From assembly GCA_020851795.1 (NCBI GenBank), contig JADZCA010000056.1, positions 1-64,000 on the forward strand: a stretch of DNA of 64,000 nucleotides, written 5' to 3'. Origin of the DNA: Planctomycetota bacterium (GTDB taxonomy: Bacteria > Planctomycetota > PLA2 > JAEUHO01). Both the position numbers and the translations under genes were made by a program. A model generated the notes under the pieces. It made no database searches and was not told where the DNA came from. It was given only the letters and a program-made list of their open reading frames with translations. Position 1 is the first letter of the stretch. Each line of letters begins with the position of its first letter. Shown in pieces: positions 33,312-42,124 of the stretch.

Positions 33312-34553
33312 ATGCGTTCCGCCGCCCCGACGCTGTCGCCGACGCCTCCGCGATGGGCGTGGGAGCGCTACGTCGCGGCGATCACGCACGCCGACGGGCG
33401 CGTGTCCGAGGAGGGGATGCGGGCCCTGCTCGACGAGCGGGACCGCGACGCCCCCTGGCCGGAGGCCCTCGCGCTCGGCGGGCTCGCCACCGTCTGGGCC
33501 CGCCGCGGGCGCACCTTCGAGGCGCTCGTGCTGTTCCGTCGCGCCGCCCGGCTCTGTGCGTCGCTCGGCGACCTCGAGAAGGCCACGGGCGCCTTCGGCT
33601 GCCACGCGCTCTGCCTCGGCCACCTGTGGCCCCACGCCGACCCCGCGCCCGCGCTCGCCGAGCTCGAGGCGCTGCTCGCACGCGTGCCCGAGGGCGAGGC
33701 GACCATCGCGCGCGACGCCGTGGACGTCCTCCACGCCTTCCTCGCGGTCGAAGCCGGGGACCTCGTCGAAGCGCGACGCCGGATCGAGGCGCACGACGGT
33801 CGGCCGCCCGTCGCCGGCGTGGACGTGGTGCGCAAGCGCTTCACCTCGCTGACGCTGCGGTCGCGCCTCGCGGCCTCGCAGGGGGACGCGGTCGCCGCCG
33901 ACGCCGCCCTCGACGAGGCGGCCGCGCTCGGCCCGGTGGACCTCGGCGTGCAGCTGCTCCTCGACTGGTTCCGCATGCACGCGGCCCGCGCCGCCGGCGA
34001 CGTCGCGACGCGGCTCGAGCGCGCCCGCAAGGCGGCGCGCGCGATGCGCCCGGCCGCCCCGGACGACCTCCACGCCGGGTTCCGCGGCGTCGTCGCGTCC
34101 ACGGTGGCGGCCGAGCTCTCGGCGTGCGGGGCGCCCGCCGACGAGGTGCTCGACGCGCACGACGCGGCCGCCTCCGCGATCGTGACCCGCATCGCCGAGA
34201 TCGACGACGCGGTCCGCGCGCTGCCTGCGCTCGGGCTCGAGGACCTCGACGCCGACGACGAGCTCGCGGCGCACCGCGCCGCCTGCGCCGCGGAGGCCGA
34301 CGCCGCGCTGCGGCGCGTCGCGGCCTACGTCGCCGAGCGCCCCGACCGGCTGCCGGCGGGCTTCCTCGACCGCGTCGCCGCGGCGGGGTGGGCGCACGTC
34401 TGCGCGTGGTGCCACCGGGTGCGCACCGAAGAGGGCTCCTGGCTGCCCATCGGCACGTTCCTCCGGCACGCCCGCGACGTCGCGATGACCCACACGATCT
34501 GCGCGCCCTGCGCCGCGCGCGCGTTCGGGGTGACGCTGCGGGCTCGCGCGTAG
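33312..34553 (+). CDS. TPR-like helical protein with C-terminal CxxC...CxxC tail
   Basis: A 413-residue protein whose first about 340 residues are helical TPR-like pairs (ARRGRTFEALVLFRRAARLC, SQGDAVAADAALDEAAALGP). The C-terminus carries a compact cysteine motif: HVCAWCHRVRTEEGSWLPIG, then HTICAPCAARAFG. The pattern 'C-x-x-C-..-V-R-..-W-..-H-x-I-C-x-x-C' is a known zinc-ribbon-like tail of bacterial sensor and response-regulator proteins (often read CxxCKxxRxxxGxW...SHgxCpxC). No signal peptide, so it is probably cytoplasmic. It may be a signalling or scaffold protein; partner unknown. ATG 33312 has only a weak GGGA upstream. Confidence 0.7.
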   Translation: MRSAAPTLSPTPPRWAWERYVAAITHADGRVSEEGMRALLDERDRDAPWPEALALGGLATVWARRGRTFEALVLFRRAARLCASLGDLEKATGAFGCHALCLGHLWPHADPAPALAELEALLARVPEGEATIARDAVDVLHAFLAVEAGDLVEARRRIEAHDGRPPVAGVDVVRKRFTSLTLRSRLAASQGDAVAADAALDEAAALGPVDLGVQLLLDWFRMHAARAAGDVATRLERARKAARAMRPAAPDDLHAGFRGVVASTVAAELSACGAPADEVLDAHDAAASAIVTRIAEIDDAVRALPALGLEDLDADDELAAHRAACAAEADAALRRVAAYVAERPDRLPAGFLDRVAAAGWAHVCAWCHRVRTEEGSWLPIGTFLRHARDVAMTHTICAPCAARAFGVTLRARA

Positions 34554-34573
34554 CGCCCGCGCTCGCGCCGGCG

Positions 34574-36552
34574 TCAGCGCGCGGTGGCGCGCGCGACGAC
34601 CTCGTCGAGCATCGCCCGCGCGGTCTCCGCCCCCGCGTCGCTCAGGTGGTCGTCGTCGGTGTAGAGGAAGCGACGGCCGTCGGCGTAGCGCACCGTCCCC
34701 TGCGGGGTGCGCATCGCGAGGTCGGGGCGCAGCACCGTGAGCGACGGCGTGTCGCCGGCGACGCGCTCGAGCACCGCCGTGGCGCGGGCCCGCCACGCCT
34801 CGCGCCCGTCGGGCTCGAGCGCGGGGAGCGCGCCGTCGCGCCCGTGGCGGAACGCGACGTACTCGCGCAGGTCGAAGGTCTCGCCCATCGGCAGCGCGGG
34901 CACCTGGGCCAGCAGCACCACCCGGCTCCCCGCCGACGAGAGCTCGGCGACGAGCGCGCGCACGCGCGCCTCGAAGCGCGCCTCGTCCCCGCCGTAGAGG
35001 TCGTAGCGGTCGGTGCCGACGACGAGGTCGGGCTTCCACGCCCGGATCCACCGGGCGCGCGCCGCGTGCAGCGTCTCGCCGCCGTCGGCGCGCGACGCGT
35101 CGTGCCCGTCGGGGAAGATCGAGACGCCGTCGGCGCAGAGGAACGCCACCGAGACGCCGCGCCGGCGGCACACGTCGTCGAGCGTCGCCGCGTACATGAG
35201 CGCGTGCGAGCTCCCGACGAGCACGACGCGGGGCACGGCGCCGCCGTGGGCGTGCACGATCCCGCCCGTCCGCCACACGCGGTCGGGGTGCGGGTCGGCG
35301 GGCGCGCACTCGACCGCGGCCAGCCGCGGCGCGCCCGCCTTCGTCGGGTCGTCGCGCGCGTCGAGCACGCTGTAGCGGAAGCCGGAGAACGTCGTGGGCT
35401 CGAAGAGCGCGCGGGCCTCGCCGCCGGGCGGGGTGCGGCCCACGACCACGCACGCGAGGAGCGTCGCGGCGAACGCGGCGCCGAGCACGAGCCCGCGCCG
35501 TCCGCGGCCCGGCCCCCGCGCGCGGAACGGGCGCTCGACCCCCGCGAAGACGGCGACCGCGACGACGACGCTGGCCGCCGCGCCGACGAGCGCGCCCGCC
35601 TCCGGCGAGAGGCCGAGCAGCTCGGCGCGCGCGCGACCGAGCGTGATGAGGGGCCAGTGCCACAGGTAGAGCGAGTAGGAGACCTTGCCGATCGCGACGA
35701 AGGGGCCCCACGAGAGGAGCCGCGTCGTCCACGCGTCGCCCGCGGCGACGGCGACGAGCACCGCGAGCGCCCCGAGCGCGGCCGGCAGCGCGGGCAGGCC
35801 GGGGAAGCCGTCGCCGGTCGTGATGACGACGAAGGACAGGACGATCGCCGCGATCCCCGCCGCGCTCAGCACCGAGACCGCGCGCGTCGCGCGCACCGTC
35901 CGCAGCGGGCGGTCGGCGGCGGCGGGCACGAGCCACCACGCCAGCGCGGCGCCGACCATCGGCTGCCACGCCCGCGTCGGGAGCAGGTAGAACGCGCCCG
36001 CGGGGTGCGTGCGCGCGGCGACGACGGCGAGCAGGAAGCTCGCGACCGGGACGGCGGGGACGAGCAGCCTCCACCGTGGCCAGCGCGCCACGAGCGCGAG
36101 GAACGCGGGCAGCACGAGGTAGAACTGCTCCTCGACCGCGAGCGACCACGTGTGCAGCAGCGGCGACGAGGTCGCGGCGAGGCCCCAGTAGCCGCCGAGG
36201 TCACGCAGCACGTACACGTTGGACACGTTGAGCAGCGCCCACGTCCCGTGACGACCGGCCTGTGCCGCGGTCGAGGGCAGCAGCAGCAGGCGCGCGAGCA
36301 GCACGGTCACGAGCACCGTGAGCACGGCGTTGGGCAGCAGGCGCATCACCCGGCGCACGTAGAACTCGCGCAGGGAGAACCGGCCCTCGCGCAGGTCGTG
36401 CTGCAGGTTCGACGTGATGAGGAACCCCGACAGCACGTAGAAGACGTCCACCCCCGCGAAGCCGCCGAGCAGCGTCCCCGGCACGGCGTGGAACCAAGCA
36501 CGCCGAGGATCGCGACGGCGCGGATCCCGTCCAGGGGGGCGGAGTACTTCAC
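34574..36552 (-). pseudogene. Acyltransferase-3 / SGNH surface O-acyltransferase, frameshifted
   Basis: The body (from 36493 down) is a membrane acyltransferase-3 domain (GFAGVDVFYVLSGFLITSNL, HTWSLAVEEQFYLVLPAFLA, KVSYSLYLWHWPLITLGRAR) followed by a soluble SGNH hydrolase-like domain (VVLVGSSHALMYAATLDD, DDDHLSDAGAETARAML). Such OafA-like proteins acetylate cell-surface sugars. The conserved N-terminus KYSAPLDGIRAVAILGVL starts at GTG 36552 but is in another frame; one base appears to be missing near 36494-36499, just before FHAVPGTLL. I annotate it as frameshifted: a true mutation, a sequencing error, or much less likely a programmed frameshift. Confidence 0.85.
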
Positions 36553-36699
36553 GGCGCGGGGGGACCTCGGGCTCCGACCCGGGACGCGACGGCGGCGCGG
36601 GCGGCGCGGGCCCGGCCCGCGCGCGCGGCATGCTACGCACGGGCGTCGCCGGCGTCCCCGTCGGGCCGCGGCGACGACGTGGGGACGCCACGGCCGGGC

Positions 36700-38019
36700 T
36701 CAGCGCGCGCGCGACGCGGCGCCGCCCGACCCGCGCGGGACGGTGGCGCGCGGCGACCGTTCCGACGCGGCGCACAGGGTGGCGACCGCCGACGGCTCGA
36801 GCCCGACGCGGAGCAGCGCGGCGAGCGCCGCGGCGCCGTCGCGGCGGACGAGCGGCGCGAGCGCCGCCCGCCCCGCGGCCGCGGCGCACGCCGCGAGCCG
36901 CTGCGCGACCGGCCGCATCGACAGCACCACCGCGGCGGCGTCCGACGGCGCGGTGCACGCCACCGACGCGAGGCGCAGGCCCGCGGTCGGCTCCGACGAC
37001 CCCTCGAGCAGCGTCGTCGCGCAGTCGCCGCGCGCGTCGAGCGCGTCCACGAGGGACGCCGCGCGGAACATCGCCTCGAGGTCGGCGCCGCCCGTGCCGA
37101 TGCCGGCGCGTGCGGCCACCTCGGCGCCTGCGAAGCGCGCCGCCTCGGCCGGCGGCATCACCGCGTCGAGCGCGAGCGAGGCCGCGCCCTCGACGAGCGC
37201 GGCGAGCGGCGACGCCGAGAACAGCACGCCCGCCTCGGGCCAGCCGGCCTCGACGCGCAGCCGCCGGTCCACGGCCCACCGCGCCGTCGCCCGGCCCGGC
37301 CACGTCTCCCGGGCGAGCTCACGGACGAGGTCCACGACGGTGGCGGGAGCCTCGATGCCCACCTCGAGCCGCGCGCGCCCGTCGCCGAGCCGGCGCGTCC
37401 GCGCGAGCGGGCGGGGTCCGCGCACGAGGGCCACCTCGACCACGTCGGGCGGGGGCAGCTCGACCGTCGCGGCGGCGCGACGGCGCAGCTCGGCGAGCGT
37501 CACGAGCACGAGCTCGTTCCACAGCGCCGGCCTCCCGACGGGCAGCCGGGCCGCACGGCGCCACGCTTCGGCGCGCTCGACCACGTCGCCCCGGCCGGGC
37601 AGCGCGTCGGCGAGCGCCGCGTCGCGCGCGACGAGCGTCGCGCCCTCGCAGCGCGCCGCGGGCAGGCCCGTGAGGTCGGCGACGACGCGCTCGGCGGGCG
37701 TCTCCGCGCCCGCGAGCGCCGACGCCACGGCCGCCACCGCGCGGAGGTGGCCCGCGAGGAACGCGCGCCGCAGCGGCTCGAGGTCCGACGCCGACGCCTC
37801 GGCAGAGAGCGCGGCCGCCTCCGCGGCGACGGTGGCCGCGCGCAGCTGCTCGCGCACGGGTTCGTGCGGACCGACGGGCTCGGCGTCGAGCATCGGCGCG
37901 TCGCCGTCGCGTTCCGCGAGGCGGGACGCGGCGCGCGCGAGCGCGAGCAGGCGGCCGGAGAGGCGTTCGGCGGGCGCAGGGGCGTCCGCGCGGTCGGCCT
38001 CGGCGCTCGAGCGGGTCAC
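36700..38019 (-). CDS. Hypothetical alanine-rich protein
   Basis: A 439-residue protein, very rich in Ala, Arg, Leu and Glu, mostly helical, with stretches such as LRRAFLAGHLRAVAAVASAL, LPVGRPALWNELVLVTLAEL, LASVACTAPSDAAAVVLSMR. No signal peptide, membrane helix or known motif is visible. GTG 38019 overlaps the stop of a 43-residue membrane protein gene (GTGA), so the two are coupled. Homologues, if any, would be needed to assign a role. Codon use fits its neighbours. Confidence 0.6.
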   Translation of the reverse strand: MTRSSAEADRADAPAPAERLSGRLLALARAASRLAERDGDAPMLDAEPVGPHEPVREQLRAATVAAEAAALSAEASASDLEPLRRAFLAGHLRAVAAVASALAGAETPAERVVADLTGLPAARCEGATLVARDAALADALPGRGDVVERAEAWRRAARLPVGRPALWNELVLVTLAELRRRAAATVELPPPDVVEVALVRGPRPLARTRRLGDGRARLEVGIEAPATVVDLVRELARETWPGRATARWAVDRRLRVEAGWPEAGVLFSASPLAALVEGAASLALDAVMPPAEAARFAGAEVAARAGIGTGGADLEAMFRAASLVDALDARGDCATTLLEGSSEPTAGLRLASVACTAPSDAAAVVLSMRPVAQRLAACAAAAGRAALAPLVRRDGAAALAALLRVGLEPSAVATLCAASERSPRATVPRGSGGAASRAR

Positions 38020-38147
38020 CGGCGCGATCCCCCGTCGTCCGAGCGGCGACGACGCGGCGCGTCCTTCTCGCCCTGCTTCATGCGCCAGAACGCGATGAGG
38101 AAGGCGACGCTCGTCAGCACCACGAAGACTGCGGAGATCGTGTTCAC
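38016..38147 (-). CDS. Very small single-pass membrane protein
   Basis: A 43-residue protein: one transmembrane helix (ISAVFVVLTSVAFLIAFWRM) followed by a basic cytoplasmic tail (KQGEKDAPRRRRSDDGGSRR). GTG 38147 follows GGAG. Its stop overlaps the GTG of the next gene (GTGA). Small proteins of this build often regulate a membrane complex; because it follows a KdpDE-like pair by 104 bases, it might be under the same control, but there is no direct evidence. The gene is too short for standard calling. Confidence 0.6.
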   Translation of the reverse strand: MNTISAVFVVLTSVAFLIAFWRMKQGEKDAPRRRRSDDGGSRR

Positions 38148-38251
38148 GCGGGCGCTCCGTCGGAGTGCGAGCGTCCTACGCGCGGAACGGAGCTCCCGCA
38201 AGGCGGGGAGGGCATTTTTTACGGCGCCCTTACGCGCCGCGCCCGGTGGCT

Positions 38252-38956
38252 TCAGGCCTCGTCGCGAAGGCGGTAGCCGACCCCGGGCTCGGTGACGAGC
38301 CAGCGCGGCTGCGCCGGCTCGTCCTCGAGCTTGCGCCGCAGCGCCGCCACGTAGATGCGCAGGTAGTGGCCCACGCCCTGCGCCTCGGCGGCCTTGCCCC
38401 ACACCTCGCGCAGGAGGTCGCGCTGCAGGACCACGTGCCCCGCGTGCCGCACGAGCACCGCGAGCAGCTTCCACTCCGTCGGCGTCAGGTGGACGTCGGT
38501 CCCGCCGCGCCGCACCTCGCGTCGCTCGACGTCCACGTGGAGGTCACCGGCGGCGAACGTCGCCACGTCGCCGGAGGGGCCGCGCGCGGCGTGGCGCAGG
38601 GCGACACGCAGGCGCGCGAGCAGCTCGCCCGCGCCGAACGGCTTGGTCAGGTAGTCGTCGGCGCCCGCGTCGAGCGCCGCGACCTTGTCCTGCTCCTGGC
38701 CGCGCGCAGACACCACGAGGATCGGCGCGCGCATCCACGCGCGCAGCGCGCGCACGACGTCGATCCCGTCGCGGTCGGGCAGCCCGAGGTCCACGAGGAC
38801 GACGTCCGGGGCCCGCGTCGCGGCCTGGGCGAGCGCGTCGCGCCCGGTCGCGACCACGAAGGTCCGGTAGCCCGCCGACCCGAGGATCGACGCGAGCAGG
38901 CGCGCCATCGCCGGCTCGTCCTCGACCACCAGCGCGAGCGGGCCCGGGCCCGTCAC
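38252..38956 (-). CDS. kdpE: OmpR/KdpE-family response regulator
   Basis: A 234-residue protein: receiver domain (residues about 8-125) with the acidic pair in ALVVEDEPAMA, phosphoacceptor Asp in VVLVDLGLPDRDG and Lys of YLTKPFG; then a winged-helix DNA-binding domain (LTPTEWKLLAVLVRHAGHVV, LRIYVAALRRKLEDEP, VTEPGVGYRLRDE). The NYLRVYMAQLRRKLE-like signature (here GHYLRIYVAALRRKLE) is characteristic of KdpE. GTG 38956 overlaps the stop of the sensor kinase gene (GTGA). No kdpFABC potassium pump genes occur in the window, so its targets are elsewhere. Confidence 0.88.
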   Translation of the reverse strand: MTGPGPLALVVEDEPAMARLLASILGSAGYRTFVVATGRDALAQAATRAPDVVLVDLGLPDRDGIDVVRALRAWMRAPILVVSARGQEQDKVAALDAGADDYLTKPFGAGELLARLRVALRHAARGPSGDVATFAAGDLHVDVERREVRRGGTDVHLTPTEWKLLAVLVRHAGHVVLQRDLLREVWGKAAEAQGVGHYLRIYVAALRRKLEDEPAQPRWLVTEPGVGYRLRDEA

Positions 38957-40539
38957 GCGGGCCCCCGCGGCGCGTCGGGCGCGTCCATCGGCGGGGCCGG
39001 CGGCGCGCCCTCGATCGGCAGCGTGAAGCGGAACACCGCGCCGCCGTCGGGCCGGCTCTCCGCGGAGATCGTGCCGCCGTGCGCCTGCACGATGCCGCGG
39101 CACACGGCGAGCCCCAGCCCGACGCCCTTGCGCCCCTCGCCGTCGCGGCCGCGCCGGAACGGCTCGAACACCGCCTCGCGCTCGTCGGGCGCGAGCCCCG
39201 AGCCGCGGTCGAGCACCTCGACGACCACGGCCGTCGGGCCCGCCGCGCGAGCGCGCACGACGACCTCCGAGCCGGCGGGCGTGTGCGTGGCGGCGTTCTC
39301 GAGCAGGTTGATGAGGACTTGCTCGACGAGGACGGCGTCGAGCGGGACCAGCGGGAGGTCCGACGGCACGTCCACCACGAGCGGGCGACCGGGCAGCAGC
39401 CGGTCGGCGCGCGCGGCGACCGCGCCGACGACCTCCTCGAGGGGCTGCCACTCCTTCGCGACGCGCACCGCCCCCGCGTCGAGGCGGGTCATCGAGAGGA
39501 GGTTGCCCACGAGCCGGTTGAGGCGGTCGGCCTCGCGCTCGATCTCGCGGGCGAGCGCGGTCCGCTGCGCTTCGGGGAGCGAGGCCCCGCGGTCGGCCAG
39601 GTGGGTCGCGGCGCCGAGCACGACCGCGAGCGGCGTGCGGAGGTCGTGCGAGACGCTGCGGAGCAGGGCGCTGCGCGTCCGCTCGGTGCGGCTCTCGACC
39701 TCCGCGCGCCGCGCGAGCTCGGCCAGGCGCGCGCGCTCGAGCGCCTCGCGCACGAGCGCGGCGGCACTCTCGAGCACAGGGAGCGGCTCGTCGGGGTGCG
39801 CGGCGGCCCGCGGGGTGCGCGCGACGAGGACGCGTGCCGTGCCCTCGCGACGGGCGACCCGCGCCGCGACGACCGTCGTGGCACCGTCGGCCCGGACGAC
39901 CGGGGCACGCGACGCCGTGGCGTCGCGCGCGGCCGCGCGTTCGGCGTCGGTGGGGCCGGCGTCGGCGTCGGCGGGTGCGGACTCGGGCGACACGACGCCC
40001 GACGCGACGTCCACGCGGACGACGCGAGCCGTGCCCCCGACGGCGGCGCCCACGGCCTCGGCGGCCGCGCGGACGACGTCGGGCTCGTGCTCGGCGTCGC
40101 CCAGCGCCTGCGCCACCGCGCGCAGCGCCTCAGCGTGGCGCGCGCGGCGGTCGGCGAGGTCGGCCACCGTGCGCAGCCGGCTGGTGAGCGAGCTGACGAC
40201 GAGCGCCACCGCGAGGAACACCGTGGCGGTGAAGAAGTCCTGCGGCTGCGTCGGGAACGCGAACCTCGGCGGCACGAACACGTAGGCGTTCGCCACGACG
40301 GCGAGCATCGCGCCGAGCAGCGCCGCGCGCTGGGGGAGGCGCGCGGCGCCGAGCACGATCGCGACGACGTAGACGAGCGGGGCCGTGCCGGGCAGTCCCG
40401 CGTGCTCGGCGGCCCACGCGAGCGCGGTCGCCGCCACCATCGCCGCCGCGGCGGCCGCCCACGGCGCGACCGCCGCCGCGCGGGGTCGCGCGCCGCCGGA
40501 CGCGCGCGTCTCGCGGGGGGCGGGCGGGTCGCGTCGCAT
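38953..40539 (-). CDS. KdpD-like sensor histidine kinase without N-terminal KdpD/USP domains
   Basis: A 528-residue protein. Residues about 25-115 are a DUF4118 four-helix membrane module (LVYVVAIVLGAARLPQRAAL, NAYVFVPPRFAFPTQPQDFF is the KdpD-typical segment), followed by a GAF-like region and a kinase core: H-box LLRSVSHDLRTPLAVVLG, N-box LINLLENAATHTPAGS, G1 DRGSGLAPDE, G2 GVGLGLAVCRGIVQAHGG. The large cytoplasmic N-terminus of true KdpD (KdpD/USP, about 400 residues) is missing, as in several orphan KdpD-like kinases. ATG 40539. It is co-translated with the response regulator. Confidence 0.85.
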   Translation of the reverse strand: MRRDPPAPRETRASGGARPRAAAVAPWAAAAAAMVAATALAWAAEHAGLPGTAPLVYVVAIVLGAARLPQRAALLGAMLAVVANAYVFVPPRFAFPTQPQDFFTATVFLAVALVVSSLTSRLRTVADLADRRARHAEALRAVAQALGDAEHEPDVVRAAAEAVGAAVGGTARVVRVDVASGVVSPESAPADADAGPTDAERAAARDATASRAPVVRADGATTVVAARVARREGTARVLVARTPRAAAHPDEPLPVLESAAALVREALERARLAELARRAEVESRTERTRSALLRSVSHDLRTPLAVVLGAATHLADRGASLPEAQRTALAREIEREADRLNRLVGNLLSMTRLDAGAVRVAKEWQPLEEVVGAVAARADRLLPGRPLVVDVPSDLPLVPLDAVLVEQVLINLLENAATHTPAGSEVVVRARAAGPTAVVVEVLDRGSGLAPDEREAVFEPFRRGRDGEGRKGVGLGLAVCRGIVQAHGGTISAESRPDGGAVFRFTLPIEGAPPAPPMDAPDAPRGPA

Positions 40540-40708
40540 GCCGGCGTGTCGCTCCCGAGCGCGTCGTCGCGGTGCGTCCGCGTCGTCGCGGTGGGCGACC
40601 CTACGGCGACGGCGGCGGCCCGCCAAGGGCAGGAGGTCCCGACGGCCCGCCGTCGCGCGGCGCGGAGGCTCGGCCGAGTCCGGGGGCTGCGCCCGTACGA
40701 TGGAGGCC

Positions 40709-41263
40709 ATGTCGGACGCCCTCCGCTACGCGCCCGTCGCGGCCGCCGCCTTGGCGGTCGCGCTCTTCCTCTGGCGTCGCTCGAAGGAGAGCGCCGTGCC
40801 GCCGTCGGTGCCCGCCGCGTTCGCGGGGCCGGCGACCTTCGACGAGGCGCGCGCGCGGCTGACCGGGACCGGTGGCGGGGGCGACGTCGGCGCGCGCTCC
40901 GGCGTGCTGGCCGCCGGCATCGAGGCGAGCGGCCCCGGTGGGACGACGCTCGTGCTCGTGCTTTCCGACGGCACCGTGTCGATGTTCCTCCGGGGCGGCC
41001 CCGGCGTCGCGGGGCTCTCGCGCGTGCCGGCGGTGCGCGACGCCGCCGACGCGTTCCTCGCGGCCGTCGCCGCGCACGCGTCGCAGCGCGGTGCGGGGGC
41101 CGAGCCCGTCGCCGCACCGTCGGGCGGTGGCGACGTCGTCCACGCCCGCACGGAGGGCGGCACGTTCAGCGTCGCGCTGGCGGGCGGCGACGCGGGGCTG
41201 GTCGAGACGGCGGGCGCGCTCTCCGCCGCGGTGCGCGCGGCGGTCGCCGGGGCGACGCGCTGA
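40709..41263 (+). CDS. Single-pass membrane protein of unknown function
   Basis: A protein of about 184 residues: N-terminal helix (YAPVAAAALAVALFLW), then RRSKESAVPPSVPAAF and a small alpha/beta domain (TTLVLVLSDGTVSMFLRGG, FSVALAGGDAGLVETAGALS). The start is either ATG 40709 (GGAGG is only two bases upstream) or ATG 40700 (MEAM...). It is divergent from the sensor kinase. I do not recognise the family. Confidence 0.6.
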   Translation: MSDALRYAPVAAAALAVALFLWRRSKESAVPPSVPAAFAGPATFDEARARLTGTGGGGDVGARSGVLAAGIEASGPGGTTLVLVLSDGTVSMFLRGGPGVAGLSRVPAVRDAADAFLAAVAAHASQRGAGAEPVAAPSGGGDVVHARTEGGTFSVALAGGDAGLVETAGALSAAVRAAVAGATR

Positions 41264-41455
41264 CGGCGGCGAAGCGCGCTTCCACGGGCCTCTCGGCGCG
41301 CGTCGCCGGCCGGCGGCGCCGACCTCCGTCGCACCCGTCGGCCGCCACGGGGACGCGCGCCGCGCGGCGTGCGGACGCGGGGCCCGCGTGGGCGGGTCGG
41401 GGGTTGCGCCGGCGGCCGCGACGACGATGATCGCGGCGCCCACGGAGCCGAGCCC

Positions 41456-42001
41456 ATGCACCCCTGGCACGACGTCGATCCCGGTCCCGACGCGCCCGCG
41501 ACCGTCCGCGTCGTCGTCGAGATCCCCAAGGGCTCGCGCAACAAGTACGAAGTCGACAAGGAGAGTGGCCTCTTCCGCCTCGACCGCGTCCTCTACTCGC
41601 CGATGCACTACCCCGGGGACTACGGCTTCGTCCCGAAGACGTTCTACGACGACGGCGACGCGTTCGACGTCCTGATCGTCACCAACGAGCCGACCTTCGT
41701 CGGGTGCCTCGTCGACGCACGCCCGGTGGGGCTGTTCCGGATGCGCGACCGCGGCGAGCCCGACGACAAGGCGCTCGCCGTCCCGGCGAAGGACCCGACG
41801 TTCGCCGGCGTCCACGACCTGCAGGACCTGCCGCCGCACTTGCTCCGCGAGATCGAGCACTTCTTTCGCGTCTACAAGGACCTCGAAGGCGCCAAGGTCG
41901 AGACGATCGCGTGGGAGCCCGCCGCGTTCGCGCGCGAGCGCATCGCCGCCTCGATGCGGCGCTACCGCGAGGCGGGGCTCGGCCGGGCGAGCGGCGCGTG
42001 A
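41456..42001 (+). CDS. ppa: Inorganic pyrophosphatase (family I)
   Basis: A 181-residue soluble protein with family I pyrophosphatase motifs: VVVEIPKGSRNKYEVDKESG, the substrate loop YPGDYGFVPKTFYDDGDAFD and the Asp-rich metal site DDGDAFDVLIV (the usual DGDPLDVLV with Pro to Ala), and DLQDLPPHLLREIEHFFRVY. It hydrolyses pyrophosphate to drive biosynthesis. ATG 41456 follows CGGAG. It stands alone between a membrane protein gene and a convergent thioredoxin/PDZ gene. Confidence 0.95.
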   Translation: MHPWHDVDPGPDAPATVRVVVEIPKGSRNKYEVDKESGLFRLDRVLYSPMHYPGDYGFVPKTFYDDGDAFDVLIVTNEPTFVGCLVDARPVGLFRMRDRGEPDDKALAVPAKDPTFAGVHDLQDLPPHLLREIEHFFRVYKDLEGAKVETIAWEPAAFARERIAASMRRYREAGLGRASGA

Positions 42002-42124
42002 CCGACCGGCGGGCGCCGGCTCGACGTCGAACGAGCGCGGCCGCGGCTCCCGGTGGCCCTTGCGCTCGTCTCCGCGGCGGGCTCCCAGCCGCCGTCGTCC
42101 CGACCGCGCCCCGTGGGGATGGGG

